A stretch of 64,000 nucleotides of DNA from Gigantopelta aegis (GCF_016097555.1 NC_054704.1:43617504-43681503), one strand, 5' to 3'. Positions 23,009 through 35,465 are shown, numbered from the stretch's first letter. Translations and numbers: made by a program. The notes: generated from the sequence alone by a model not told the origin.

Positions 23009-24127
23009 ATTCATTCATTCATTCATTTAGTCTCGAGAATGTAATGTGAATCTAAAAACACTGATCCCATACCTTCCCCAGGATCATATCTAGAATAGTC
23101 CTAAAATACTAATACCTCAAAAAGGCTACTTTCCGTTTTGAAAATATTTTACGTTGGACTGGGGTTAATATAATAAAAAAAATACTACTAATTGATACCT
23201 TTGGCATTAATAGTTATGCATCGTACTTATATATAATTTTTCGAATAAAATATATTGTGTGGGTAATATATCGAAGCAACTGTTTAACGATATACCCATC
23301 ATAGTTTATAATCAAGAGCTACAAGGTTTAAAATACTTGACACTTTCAAAAACAACTCCCTTCTTTAAAGTGCTGTTCATTTTCAGTACGAAATCCGCCA
23401 TTTTTCATTGTTTTTTTTCCACATTCATATCACAGCATTCGTCTTTCATAACTATTAAATAATTTTGTTTTGGTAATTTTACCTGACTTTATATTTAAAA
23501 CTATTGTCAAAACGTCGATTCTGAATAATTATAACATGTAAAAAAATCTCATTTTCGACGCCGTTTCTTGAACAAATTGCGCGCGCATACTTTAGTAACT
23601 TTAGTTTACCGAGCGTACACACATTGCTACGCCAGCACGATTGGCACGGCTGTTAATACTTTAGATAAATACAATACGAATCAAAAACTGACGGCTTGTT
23701 TACATTGTTGGTTTGGTTAATGACTTTAACTTCATTGTGGTATAACACGTTATTGTTACTTCTTCCTGAAATGGTGGACTGATCGCTGATAAAAGACGAC
23801 ACAACAAAGAAACCACGTGCGCCGCTACCCGTACCTAAAGAACAGCAATATTTGATCAAGGTGATGTAGTGGACGTCAAGATGAATGTCCAGTTTGTTGA
23901 CAAACAATTTTAAATTGCCTTTCTTGCAGGGGTCAGTTGGCAGTTTTATGGACCCCAGGGCTGTGATTCTCAATTCTGGTTCCCCATTATTAGTAAAACA
24001 AAAATAATCTTTTATTAACGGGACTAAGAATTGTTTGGGAGTGTTTCAACGAATCAATACCATAGCACGTGATAGTATTAATACAAACATATATCATTTT
24101 GTGGATCAATTAAAGTCCTGAAAGGAT
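23009..24127. other. Intergenic stretch with one exon-like patch
   Basis: After the rest of the (ATTC)n tail I see no repeat. At about 23835-23990 a minus-strand patch has balanced codon use (LRITALGSIKLPTDPCKKGN) between an acceptor-like pyrimidine stretch and a TTTAG/GTACGG donor-like site. I do not recognise the protein. Confidence 0.25.
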
Positions 24128-24141
24128 CTGATTGGTTATAA

Positions 24142-24423
24142 AAATGAGTTTATTTTGTTTGACGAAACCCACTAAGCACATTGACTTATTAATCATCGGC
24201 TATTGGATGTCAAACATTTGGTAATTTCCACATTAGTAGCAATGTATATTTTACATGCACTATCCCACAGACAGGATAGCACATACCACGGCCTTTGATA
24301 TACCAGTCGTGGTGCACTGGCTGGAGCAAGAATTGCCCTGATAGACCCACTGACGGGGATCAGTCCTAGACTGACTAGACCGCACATCAAGCGAGCGCTT
24401 TACCACTGAGCTACGTTCCGCCC
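24142..24423 (-). mobile_element. Full-length SINE, head A with tail 2
   Basis: On the minus strand: head A, a core with a small internal deletion, and tail 2. The flanks carry a slightly diverged direct repeat CTGATTGGTTRTAA (from 24128 and from 24424), consistent with an older insertion. Confidence 0.85.
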
Positions 24424-24741
24424 CTGATTGGTTGTAATGCGCATATATACACCAGATTCGTTCGACTTTTGTTATCTTGATTTTGATGCATTTATTTCGT
24501 ATGCTGAAGATTTTTAAAACTTAAGGCCATAAACAAACTTTGAACGTGTTATTTTGATTCCTTACACCCCTGTTGGAGAGAACACGGTGTGAGAATGTTG
24601 GTACCACGCGACGATCTGCAATGTACATGTGATGTCGATTTAAAGATATCTGACTGGCTGCTCCACGTTGATGACTCGGAAGCCAAACCCACACTATCCA
24701 ATGAAATAAGCATGATCGGAGTTGATTACTCTGCGACGTGT

Positions 24742-24968
24742 AGTTCCAGCCAGTGCTGCACAGCTGATGTAACAAAGGCCGTGGTATGTACTGTCGTGTC
24801 TGTGGGATGGTGCATATAAAAGATCCCTTGCTGCTAATCGAAAAGAGTAGCCCATGAATTGGGACAGAGGGTTTCCTCACTCAATATCTGTGTGGTCCTT
24901 AACAATATGTCTGACGCTATATAACCGTAAATAAAAAATGTGTTTAGTGCGTCGTTAAATAAAACTGT
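24742..24968 (+). mobile_element. 5'-truncated SINE, core with tail 1
   Basis: Starts inside the core (GTTCCAGCCAGTGCTGCACA) and runs through TAAAAGATCCCTTGCTGC to tail 1 (GACGCTATATAACCGTAAAT ... GTCGTTAAATAAAAC). Overlapping open frames on both strands are SINE-derived. Confidence 0.88.
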
Positions 24969-25100
24969 TTGTTCTGTGGTGTACAAATTAACTACAGGCG
25001 CAAGAATAATCAAACCTTTTTAGTTGGAAAAGGCGTTTAAATTTCGTTTAAAGCTGCTCTTTGATAACATGTAAGATCTAGAATATTTCACTCGTGTCCA

Positions 25101-25198
25101 TTAGGTACCATTTATCTTACTCGCTTAAAAACATATCCAACTCGCTTTAGGTCGTTAGATAAATGTTGAAACAAGTCGTAAGATAAACGGTATCTAAT
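25101..25198. mobile_element. 98-bp fold-back element
   Basis: TTAGGTACCATTTATCTTAC at the left mirrors GTAAGATAAACGGTATCTAA at the right, with a second mirrored block (AACATATCCAACTCGC). It is the same family as 51041-51138. Confidence 0.75.
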
Positions 25199-25980
<782 letters not shown>

Positions 25981-25983
25981 AAT

Positions 25984-26052
25984 GATATATATATATATAT
26001 ATATATATATTTCAGATGGATGGATGGATGGATGGATGGATGAATGAATGAA
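25984..26052. repeat. (TA)n and (GGAT)n microsatellites
   Basis: About 13 TA units, a short spacer, then about 8 GGAT/GAAT units. Confidence 0.95.
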
Positions 26053-26289
26053 TAAAAATAAACTGTCAATAGTAAACATAAATAAAATAAAAGAAGAAAG
26101 TAAGTAAAGAAATAAAGAAATAAAGAAAATAAAAATAAATGGATAAACTCATATATTTATAATAAATTGATTTTCATGTCTCCCCAAGACCTAACTGACA
26201 TAAGTGCAATGTAAATGTTGTTCTATTGTTCTTTAAATGGCCTATATTTCGTAGTGTAATTTGACATGACTGCGTCAGTTAGACCACAC

Positions 26290-26475
26290 ACGTATCAGCA
26301 GTTACACGCTGGGTCATGAGATCCATCCGCCTCTAAGGCAGCCATTAGACTATTTCCCGTTCCAGCTAATGCTTCACGACTGGTGTATAAAAGGTAATGG
26401 TAGGTGCTTTGGTGTCTGTGAGAAAGTGTATATATACAATATATTTGTGGCTGGTAATCAATAAAAGGGGTTTAT
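26290..26475 (+). mobile_element. Old degraded SINE core
   Basis: Weakly keeps CCATTAGACTATTTCCCGTTCCAGC, CACGACTGGTGTA and GTCTGTGAGAAAGTGTATAT in the order of the SINE core. Strongly diverged. Confidence 0.5.
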
Positions 26476-26527
26476 GAATGTAGTGGCACGACAGAGAAAC
26501 TGTATGTCATTATCATTATCGCCGTTA

Positions 26528-26605
26528 TCATGAATGAATGAATGTTTAACAACACCCCTAGCATAAAAATATATCGGCTATAGGGTGTTAAACTATGGTA
26601 AATAT
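26528..26605 (-). mobile_element. LINE 3' tail fragment
   Basis: ATGAATGAATGTTTAACAACACC ... TATCGGCTATAGGGTGTTAA is a diverged minus-strand copy of the (ATTC)n-ended LINE tail. Confidence 0.7.
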
Positions 26606-26777
26606 ATAAATGAACTGATAATCAACATAATATAAAAAAATAAGAAATTCTAAAATTAAGTTTTATTATAAGCATCGTCATCAAGATGCATTAAATTTTA
26701 CTATTAATATATAAAGATGCATTTTTATGTGTATAAAAAGATATAATTTGAATACGTAGAAACCAATTAGGTGGTCA

Positions 26778-26990
26778 AGTTTGTTTTGTGTAACGAAACC
26801 TGTAGAACACTTTGATTTAATTAATTAATCATTGGCTATAGAATGTAAAACAAATTGGTAATTCTGATACATTGACTTAAGACGAAACCAGCTACACATT
26901 TCCATTAGCATCAAGGTGATCTTTTATATGTACGTTCCAACAGACAGGACAGCACATATTTCGGACTTTGTTAAAACCAGTACCGTATTT
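26778..26990 (-). mobile_element. Old SINE copy, core with tail 2
   Basis: On the minus strand the core (GACTTTG, GACAGGACAGCACATA) leads to a worn tail 2 (AATGATTAATTAATTAAATC ... CACAAAACAAAC). The head is absent or too degraded to place. Confidence 0.65.
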
Positions 26991-27011
26991 TCTTTTATGT
27001 TTAAAAAACAA

Positions 27012-27107
27012 AATGCTGCTATGCGGTAGATGAACCTACAAGTTTTAAAAAACAACAACAAAAAACCCACCCCAAAACTTTATAGGTTCGTCTACCGCAT
27101 GGCATTA
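27012..27107. mobile_element. Fold-back element, about 95 bp
   Basis: ATGCGGTAGATGAACCTACA mirrors TAGGTTCGTCTACCGCAT across a short A-rich loop. A hairpin MITE of unknown superfamily. Confidence 0.65.
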
Positions 27108-28025
27108 TTTATCTGTATTGCCAAGTTTCTCACTCTACTGTACATGTGTATAATATATTCACGCTCACGATCTTGTATTGCTAACCATGAATATGGTTAG
27201 GGGTATACAATACATCGACTGCACTTGTCGCTTGCAGATTAAATTAATGCTAATTTGTTCACCGTATAGACGGTAAAAACATGCTCTGAAATGCTTTTTT
27301 ATCATATGAATTTTATTACAATTTTCGGTTGATTTATTAATTAAAATGCAGGTTAAGTCACCATGTTTCTCAGTTTGCATTGTTGTAGTTGTTATATAGT
27401 GGGGATATCTTGATTTTAACAGAGAGTACGGAGTTTTTCAAAGATATTTTGTACAGTCCTATAAAACGATATTCAGTGAAAACAAATTGTTTGAAATGCA
27501 CCACCATTTATCATTTTGCAACTTTAATTTAACCTGCTTGTTGTTCTGTTGTACATTGTCTTTTTAAAAAAAAAAAAAAAAATCATAATAAGTAACAAAG
27601 AATTAAAAGATTCTTAGAAACGTTTTTCGTAATATTTGCTCTAGTGTAATCAAAATTGAGATATTATTAACGCTTACTAGTAGTAGAAAAGTGTTTATTA
27701 AAAAGTGGCGTAACAAACGGTTGTCTTTTTCAACCTAATTCTTTATTCTTAAATTGAGAAAGATGACAAAGGGCTTATTTAGAGATATAATATTGTCTGA
27801 AAATAATATTTATCACTATGGAAGCTAAATAAAATAAACATTCGCAAGATTTTCAAATTATACATGTACATACAGAAATACGACCATTACTGAGTCTAAA
27901 ACAAATTTATGTACTTGAGAGTTAAAGTTAATAAATGTAGTTCAAGTACATATATTTTATTATATAACTTATATAATTATTATGGTTAACACTTTTCTTC
28001 GTTTTTGTTATTATTTTGTATTTAA
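27108..28025. other. AT-rich intergenic stretch
   Basis: A 17-base A run lies near 27566. No gene or repeat family recognised. Confidence 0.4.
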
Positions 28026-28029
28026 CAAG

Positions 28030-28056
28030 ATATATATATATATACACACACACACA

Positions 28057-28129
<73 letters not shown>
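28030..28129. repeat. (TA)n with short (CA)n
   Basis: TA, then CACACACACACA, then about 34 TA units. Confidence 0.97.
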
Positions 28130-28133
<4 letters not shown>

Positions 28134-29019
28134 TTAATTTAACTACATGTATGTAGTTTTAATAAAATGGGATGTATATTCTAAGAAATTATTCCACTTT
28201 CGGTTGATTGATAGGGAAGTTGTCACTAAAGATATCTTATTTTCGTACTTACTGGCTACACCTATGTTACACAAATACGTATACATAATTATGCATTATT
28301 TATGAATAGTTGAAACAGAGATGAACTCCCCTGCCATATAAACATTTTGGACTTCAGCAAATCTACCAGTTTATATTACATCATCAATTCGCATAGTTAG
28401 TCGATTGTACAAGGAATGGATTTACATTGAAAACAAAAATGAACTACAACACCAAACGGTTTATATATTATGCTATATTTATTATATTGATAAATACATT
28501 TGTTGTCCGTGTTATCGGAGTAATAACATAGAAATGAGTGTGAAACGCAATACTGTTCTTAGCGTAAATACGTATGGCCAGTTTAGCATTTATAATATAT
28601 AAAAGTCTGAAAGTACAAGGTGTAGTAGTCTGCAGAAAGAGCCTAGGTAAAACAAAATACTTACAGTACAGTAAGATACTGACATGCAAAAAAAAAAAAA
28701 GTAATAGCTTGTTGTCCTCAGAACTGATTATGAAATATTTTAGCCATTGGAAATGGGCTCGCAATAAATGCATTTAAAAGAGAAATCCTGTAATGAAATC
28801 GAAAGTCTTTTGTATTGTCAAGCATTGTTGCATTTTTTTTTTGCATACCCAAGCACATCCATTCAGAATGTATTCTTTACATGTAGCTTCCATGTGTTAT
28901 TATTTTAAGCGATTGTAGTTGTAGAACGTTAACATAACACCATGCCCTCATTACCAGCTGCTCGTACTGTTCGTTCACTTTCAAACAGAGTTCACATATG
29001 AATTATGTTTTTATGATTG
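28130..29019. other. Probable 3' flank of the FAM181 gene
   Basis: Downstream of the minus-strand FAM181 stop codon. The first clear AATAAA on the minus strand that I noted is at 28478-28483, about 540 bases past the stop, a candidate polyadenylation signal. Small open frames on both strands lack motifs. Confidence 0.35.
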
Positions 29020-30075
29020 CTATAGATGGGTGTAGAATGGTTCCATACCAGGCCAGCCGTGGCTGAAAGGCTGGACTTGCCTAACATTGGATGAAGAACT
29101 AACAGCGAATGACTGAAAACCAGGAAGTGATGTTTGTTCCAAGCAGACATTTGGCGTTGCTGCATAGATATGTTTTTCTGGAGGAATCTGGAAAGCACTG
29201 CTATACATTTGACCACCACCACCACCAGTGTCACAGTTATAAACTCCTTGGTAGAATGTGCATGCGTTCGAATTGTCCTCCGATCCTGAGGGGTATACCC
29301 CTGTCATTTGACCCCCAGCACGTGGCGACCATTCCCTGGATGAGGGGGAAGGAGATCCGCACGTGTAAGGGTCTGATGAATCAGAGAACGAATGTGGGCT
29401 GCACGTATCCACGCTCCCTGGGGTACTGGCAGAGTCCCTCTGGGGATCCTGCCAGGTGCCCGACAGTAGTTCATTAAGCTCATTATGTCCAAGAATTGAT
29501 TCCAAAGTGTCCGTTGGTAAAGTGGGATAATGTCCATTAGCTTCCAAACCCACCATCCCAAAAGGGTTGGCTAATACTAATGGCGGCACAGCAATGTCGT
29601 TAACATAACAGTCCTCCCCGTTTCTGACTGGCTCGGTGAAAAAGGAAGCCGGTAGATTTCGTGTTCTCATGGGCTGTTTGGGTCCGCACGGGGGCTTAGA
29701 CTCCGTGCAGCACTTTTGGTGGAGGGTTCTAGGATCGAAAAGAGCCTGCAGCGATTTGATCTGAAGTCCTATTTGCGATGTTTCTTTTCTCGAGGACTTG
29801 CAATTATTAGTATTATTCCCGTGTGTTTTTGGATCGCCCGACTTGCACTCCGAACTTCCACGTTTAGGTGACGAACTACAGCGTTTAAGTTGCTTTTGTA
29901 GATACTTCCTGTGGTTGACTTTCCGCTTCGACTTGGAAGGTCGATCGAGAGCCAGTTTGATGTTGCTGGACGCCATATCGACGAAGTTCAACAAGTTGAT
30001 GGTGTCGTCGTCATCGTTAGCTACGCACTGCGCCATCACTGAATGGATCGTCTGTGTTTGCAGCCCACTGGCCAT
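29020..30075 (-). CDS. FAM181: FAM181-family protein with TEAD-binding loop
   Basis: A 351-codon uninterrupted coding region. I start it at the ATG at 30075, which has A at -3 and G at +4. The first in-frame codon triplets upstream contain a stop and no ATG. Residues 27-66 match the FAM181 N-terminal block: [18 protein letters not shown], then [20 protein letters not shown]. Residues 106-118 ([13 protein letters not shown]) match a second block. Residues 136-149 ([14 protein letters not shown]) match the segment by which vertebrate FAM181A and FAM181B bind TEAD transcription factors. It resembles the YAP omega-loop core LPxSFF. The remainder is rich in Ser, Pro and Gly and probably disordered. 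The FAM181 role is poorly known; vertebrate genes are expressed in neural and developing tissues, and a nuclear TEAD partner role is likely. It resembles FAM181B most. Vertebrate FAM181 coding regions are also intronless. Confidence 0.95.
   Translation of the reverse strand: MASGLQTQTIHSVMAQCVANDDDDTINLLNFVDMASSNIKLALDRPSKSKRKVNHRKYLQKQLKRCSSSPKRGSSECKSGDPKTHGNNTNNCKSSRKETSQIGLQIKSLQALFDPRTLHQKCCTESKPPCGPKQPMRTRNLPASFFTEPVRNGEDCYVNDIAVPPLVLANPFGMVGLEANGHYPTLPTDTLESILGHNELNELLSGTWQDPQRDSASTPGSVDTCSPHSFSDSSDPYTCGSPSPSSREWSPRAGGQMTGVYPSGSEDNSNACTFYQGVYNCDTGGGGGQMYSSAFQIPPEKHIYAATPNVCLEQTSLPGFQSFAVSSSSNVRQVQPFSHGWPGMEPFYTHL
29626..29670 (-). other. TEAD-binding omega-loop motif within FAM181
   Basis: These codons encode [15 protein letters not shown]. 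In YAP the corresponding loop has the LPxSFF core that packs into TEAD; the two Phe and the Ser are all present here. This is the strongest functional motif in the protein. Confidence 0.85.
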
Positions 30076-31480
30076 TCTCTCCGTGATCAAATCAGCAGTA
30101 CAAAACTTGAAACTCCAAATCCTTTCTTTCTAATATCAGATGAAATTTAAAAAAAAAAAAAATGTGTATACAGTCACGTGAGGACCCAACTGCAGCCAGG
30201 GTTCTTCTACACTAGGGAGACATCAAGAGAATATCACCGTTACGTTCGTTCTTCTTTAAAGATTACTTCCCTTTTCATTCAAAAGTTGTTCCCTCTTCTT
30301 TCAAAAGCTTGTTGCGTCGTCTTTCAAAGATTGTTCCCTCTTTCTTTCTTTTTTTCAATGGTTAGAAAAGCAACATCAGAAAGTTCAGTCAGTTTGCATT
30401 TAAACCACAGCTCTGCTTTCAAATATTAAATGTCATTAAGAAAAACAACAACAGTGTCTTGGCTCTGTGGATGATTATTCATTGAGATCAGGTCGACTGA
30501 CAAAACGTATGGATCTCAGCGGTTACCACAGATTACCTTCAGTCTTGACTCTTGAGTTGTATGACTAAACAGCCCGGTGGGAATTATAAAAGCAAAATAA
30601 TAATATCCTCTTCGCACTGAGAATTAGATACACGTTGCCACTAATCCTCTTTTCGAACCGATCACCGAAACGCACAGACCTCCTAAGTAGTTGTTGCTGC
30701 GTTCAGGTGTGCTTTGCCTTTTGGACAAGCTTGTGTCAGCCTGTGGCCAGATCAGCGTGGAAAACCAAACATTGGTACAAACATACATTTACATAGTCAA
30801 GTACTGGTTCCGGTCTTGTGCACTTCGACTGGGACCTCGTGCTCGGGTTTGCACGCGACGTGAATGGGTTTCATCATGTGACGACATAGTATCGTCTGCT
30901 AGCAGCTTTATTCCTTCGGTGGGTGTGGCCTGAGACCTGCTTGAAACGTCTTAAGGGGTGGTCCTCCGGTTTAAAAAAAAAAAGAAGCTACCTCCAGTCG
31001 CCGCATGGAGTTTGCCGTTATTTCACATTATTTCTCACTTAATAGATTCGCCCATAACCCAGCGTAAAGGTACTTTGAATGCCGAATGGCAAGTCGTAAA
31101 GTTAATAGCTCCGGTGCACAAAAACGTGGAAGACTTTATTAGTGACCGTGACGAGTAAGCTTTGATTGTGGGGCGAAAAAACACGGGAGCTGTTTGGCCA
31201 ACGCAAAGTGCCACAAACTTCCAACGAAGGCATAAACATAGTGGAAAACACGAACCAGCGTTTTGTGATTGCTATAAAAGTTTGTTCACCCAGTGGCACC
31301 AGTTCTGCGACGCTCAGTACGACGTTTTACGACGTTAATCTCGTCACAGCGGGCAGCGGCGTCATCGTACGAGACAAACCACAAAAAAACACCGACGTTA
31401 TTCATTAAAAACTGCTACAGCAATAAGCCCGTCGTAAAATCAATACACAAACTGCACAAAAAGTGAACCCATTGCACTGT
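30076..31480 (-). promoter_or_regulatory. Probable 5' flank of FAM181
   Basis: On the minus strand a T-rich tract followed by CATCTGATATTAG/AAAG (about 30133-30165) looks like a splice acceptor, so a non-coding 5' exon may lie upstream. The region 30.6-31.45 kb is more GC-balanced than its surroundings and free of recognisable repeats, as expected of a promoter. I found no clear TATA box on the gene's strand. A short (GAT)n run lies at 31505-31538, just outside. The assignment is by position only. Confidence 0.35.
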
Positions 31481-31864
31481 GAATGTCAGCGTCACTGGAG
31501 GTGGATGATGATGACGATGATGATGATGATGATGATGATTGTGTAGGAGGAGCTAGAACAATACTTCAGGAAAATAGTATAGCAGTACTAGAATTCATGT
31601 TTTGTACTGATATTATACTTTAGGAAAATAGTATATTCACTTTCTGTACTTATACTATACTTGGAGAAATCTTAACGTTTTGTACTACTACTACTAATTG
31701 AACACAGGCACATACAAACAACACATCCATTTGTTTGCTTAAAAATAAAATGGATTTCCATACTTCCATACTACATACATAAAATCGACGACAATGAAGC
31801 ATTTATATATCTCGAACAGCCAAAAAAACCCACGCGATATTATATATACATTTGTATATACACA

Positions 31865-31866
<2 letters not shown>
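31481..31866. other. Intergenic stretch with short (GAT)n
   Basis: Contains GATGATGATGACGATGATG (about 31505-31538) and imperfect repeats of a TACTATACTTNAGGAAAATA type at 31560-31665. No gene recognised. Confidence 0.45.

Positions 31867-31867
<1 letters not shown>

Positions 31868-31961
<94 letters not shown>
31868..31961. repeat. (TA)n microsatellite
   Basis: Two TA blocks split by GTATAATA. Confidence 0.97.
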
Positions 31962-31963
<2 letters not shown>

Positions 31964-32507
31964 TGTATAATAAAAATGATGACTGTACAAACCTCCGAGA
32001 CAAAAAAAAAAGATGATATATTTTAATCCTTTCTCTGCCATCATTAAAAAACGTATTTAGAAATTCCATTTTCTCTTATAAAGTGTTACAATGATTATAT
32101 TTTTGCAAAATAAATGTCTATTATTCCATTTGGCTAGAATGTCACCCATCATGTTCCAATCTACATCCGTCCTCACTGTGCCATATAAACCTTCACTTAA
32201 AGGTGTTAAGAAACCAAGTTTATTGTTATAGTCTTGTCGTGGTATGCAAATGTCTGCATTAAGCCTTAGTAAATACATGTAGATACTATGAAACATAATT
32301 TAATAGTAAAACAAGTTTGGCTAGTAGTAACTCAGTGTATGATCTCCCACAGTGAAGTGTTTTGGCATAATGGTTTACATACAATTGAATATCACATGTA
32401 GAAACAAAGAAACAAACAAAAACAAAAACAAACACACACTAAAAACCCCACCTCGAAACAACAACAAACACCCCCGCCAATTTGTTTTTATCTCTTTGTA
32501 GTTTTTT
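31962..32507. other. Intergenic stretch; one arm of a diverged direct repeat
   Basis: The segment 32206-32312 (GTGTTAAGAAA, TTTATTGTTA, TCTTGTCGTGGTATG, GCATTAAGC, ACATAATTTAATAGTAAAA) is repeated in order at 32979-33088. The rest is not recognised. Confidence 0.5.
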
Positions 32508-32650
<143 letters not shown>

Positions 32651-32755
32651 CCCGTTTAATATTGTTTTTGTTTTCACTTTACCGAAAATACATTGTGGTT
32701 GTAGCTTATGTTATATACTGGGAACTTGTGAATTGTTATTGTTTTGTGCAGTCCA

Positions 32756-32758
<3 letters not shown>

Positions 32759-32840
<82 letters not shown>

Positions 32841-32885
32841 ACCCCCCCCCCCCCCCCCCACCCCCCCCCGCCCCCCCCCCCCCCC
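32759..32885. repeat. Poly(C) tract, 82 uninterrupted C
   Basis: 82 consecutive C (32759-32840), then further C runs broken by single A or G. The proline and glycine open frames over it are not genes. Such a G-strand can form quadruplex structures, and its length is prone to sequencing error. Confidence 0.95.
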
Positions 32886-32978
32886 ACCACCACCCCATAC
32901 CCGATTCAACTACATCACCCTACTGTACTGTATAATCTTCACCTAAATGGTATTTTCATGAATACTAACTGGCCGGAA

Positions 32979-33088
32979 TCCGTGTTAAGAAATTATCTTT
33001 ATTGTTATTTTCCTGTCGTGGTATGGAAATGCATACATTAAGCTTAGAGTAAATGGATAACGGAGCATAATTTAATCATAAAATATAT
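32979..33088. repeat. Second arm of diverged direct repeat
   Basis: Partner of 32206-32312: GTGTTAAGAAATTATCTTTA, TCCTGTCGTGGTATGGAAAT and CATAATTTAATCATAAAATA occur in the same order. Confidence 0.65.
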
Positions 33089-33313
33089 CAGTTTTACGGT
33101 TCCCGAAACAGTGTGACCTCATTACAGCCAAACACTCTTGGTTATATTGTGACCTCTTATTCCCGTCTAGGTCAGGGGCTGACCGGTATCAATTCAACGG
33201 ATTAGAGAAGAAACAGATTTGCTATATGTATGGATAGCAATGCCAAAGGATAAGAATGTTGTTTGTCGACGTTACAGAACATTTTGAACCTACCACTATT
33301 TAGTTTTTAAAAT

Positions 33314-33537
33314 TCGTTTTGTTTAACGTCACCTCTAAAGCACATCGAGTTTTTAATCATGGGCTATTGGATGTCAAACATTTGGTCGTTTTGACATATA
33401 GACCTAGAGAGCAAATGCATTGGCTGGAACAAGAAATAGTTCAATGAGCTCACAGACGGGGACCGATCCTAGACCGACCGCGCATCAAGTGAGCACTTTA
33501 CCACTGGGCTACGTCCCCCCCCCCCCCCCCCCCCCCC
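33314..33537 (-). mobile_element. SINE, head A with tail 2, core deleted; poly(C) end
   Basis: On the minus strand head A and tail 2 are present, but most of the central core is missing. The head end abuts a run of 23 C. Confidence 0.8.
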
Positions 33538-33607
33538 TTACGACCATTTAGGTGTCAGTAACAGTCTAACGTCCTTATGGTAGGAGCCGGTCTTAATAGT
33601 TTTGGGA

Positions 33608-33920
33608 GTACGATTTAGCTCAGTTGGTTGGGTGCTCGCTTGAAGTACATACGTCGCAGGATCGAACCACCTCGGTGGATCCATTCAGCTGGGTTTTTTT
33701 TTTCTCATTCCATCCAGTGCATCACAACTGGACAAAGGCCGTGGTATGTGCTTTCCTGTCTGTGGGGAAGTGCATATAAAAGATCCCTTGCTGCATTAGG
33801 TAAAATGTAGCGGGTTTCCTCTGATGACTACGAGTAATAATTACCAAATGTTTGACATCCAATAACCGATGATTAATTAATTAATGTGCTCTAGTGATAT
33901 TGTTAAACAAAACGAACTTT
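33608..33920 (+). mobile_element. SINE, head C with tail 2
   Basis: Head C has a canonical A box (TTTAGCTCAGTTGG) and a B-box-like AGGATCGAACC, distinct from heads A and B. Then come the shared core (GGCCGTGGTATGTGCTTTCC, TAAAAGATCCCTTGCTGC) and tail 2 (TTTGACATCCAATAACCGAT ... TTGTTAAACAAAAC). Confidence 0.88.
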
Positions 33921-33925
33921 AACTT

Positions 33926-34600
33926 TTTTAATAGTGTTGGTGTTAACTCATCGGTCTTAAACTTCAGTTCAGTTATTTTATTTCTTTAAGCTACAAACTT
34001 ATCAGCACAAAGTATAAACACGGGATATTTAAACATACAAGATAATTCGATTAATAAAATTACGTCAGTAAAATATTTCTGATATATATGTGTATATGTA
34101 TATGTATATGTATATTTATCACAACAATAATACCATAGAAAAACCAAAACAAATAAACATCATTCTATTTGTGCAATACAAACTATTATAATACATGCCT
34201 ATGGGATTTAGTTATCATTACATTATACAAGAACTGTGTCATAACATGTATACCAACGAGATATAATAGTAGTGTACAAGAACCGAGTATATAATTAACC
34301 TGTATCCCAGACAGATATTATAAAATGTAGTTATCATATTAAACACAACTGAAAGTCTTAACCTGTATGCCAAATGTGCAAAATAGACAAAGGGAAAGAG
34401 TTTCACAATGGTCATTTAATGCCTTTCTAGAGGTGTTAGGCAGGGATGTCCAATTCCAATGATTCTTTATGTAAATAACAGTAATTGTTGTTGAATTTTT
34501 AAATATTAGAATCAAGAATCAATAAGATAGTAATGAAATAAAAACAACTACACGACTGAATTTAATAATTTATTGTTTTAACATGTTAAACAACAAGAAG
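33926..34600. other. AT-rich intergenic stretch
   Basis: Short (TATATG)n at about 34085-34115. No gene recognised. Confidence 0.4.
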
Positions 34601-34602
34601 AA

Positions 34603-34850
34603 GGAAATGTTTTATTTAACGACGCACTCAACACAGTTTATTTACGGTTATATGGCGTCGGACATATGGTTAAGGACCAATTATATATTGAGAGGAAACC
34701 CGCTGTCGCCACTTCATGGGCTACTCTTTTCGATTAGCAGCAAGGGATCAATTATATGCACCATCCGACAGACAGGATAGCACATACCACGGCCTTTGAT
34801 ACACCAGTCGTGGTGCACTGGCTGGAACGAGAAATAGCCCAATGGGTCCC
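34603..34850 (-). mobile_element. 5'-truncated SINE, core with tail 1
   Basis: On the minus strand the core and tail 1 are well preserved. The copy ends at the head-core boundary (GGGCCCATTGGGCT region), so the tRNA-like part is missing. Confidence 0.88.
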
Positions 34851-35290
34851 CTTTAACATGTGCAAAACATAATTGTACTTGTAGGTGCTAGTTCGCATCC
34901 CAGTACCGGCTCCTACCCAGAATGAGTGAGACCACTAGTACCACCCCCCCCCCCCTCCCCCACTAGTTCCTAACCACTAACCCTTATCTCAGATAGTTGA
35001 AGTATGTGCCAAGGTAAGCGTGCTTGAACCTTAATTGGATAAAAAAAAAACATGAACAAAATATGGTAAAACAAAAGCCCCAAACGATCACCCTCTCCCC
35101 AAAATAATAAAAACAAAAACAAAACAACAAAAACACACACAAAAACCCACATGAAAAAACAACACCTCTCTGCTTTATAATTATGTTTTTGTGTTGTTGT
35201 TTTTTCAAAGAAACAAACAAATCAATAAACATTTTCACTCCGGGGTGAGGGTATCATAATTATAAATAATGATTAATAGTTTATTTACAT
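34851..35290. other. Mixed low-complexity stretch
   Basis: A B-box-like fragment (GTGCTAGTTCGCATCCCAG at about 34887) suggests another SINE head scrap. A short C run (about 34944-34960) and A-rich (CAAAAA)n DNA follow. Confidence 0.4.
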
Positions 35291-35465
35291 CTATGCTGTA
35301 TGGCCGGACAGCTCCCTAGTGAGGGAAGTGGACGGTTCATAATAGATCTCCCACCCACCCCAACCCTTTTCCTGTCCTGGCCGGTACCTGCGTCCAGGAG
35401 AGCCGTGCGCTACAACAGCTTGTTCTGGATGTGCACGTAAAACCCTATCACCTGACCTGACATGA
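35291..35465 (+). mobile_element. Dispersed repeat with CTACAACAGCTTG module
   Basis: Contains CCTGTCCTGGCCGGTACCTG and GTGCGCTACAACAGCTTGTT. The same module lies at 15066-15130 and, on the other strand, in each tRNA-Asn unit (for example 42520-42620). It is a dispersed repeat of unknown class. Confidence 0.6.

Noticed and set aside
30088-30090. TTG at 30090 as start of the FAM181 coding region
   Set aside because: A eukaryotic start is expected to be ATG. The ATG at 30075 has a good context, and the conserved region begins well after it.
31166-31408. 80-codon frame upstream of FAM181 on the plus strand, preceded by a TATAAAAG near 31270
   Set aside because: No domain is recognisable, the TATA-like site lies inside the frame, and the opposite strand is equally open. 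More likely flanking or promoter DNA.
32674-33041. Poly-proline and poly-glycine open frames
   Set aside because: Produced entirely by the poly(C) tract.
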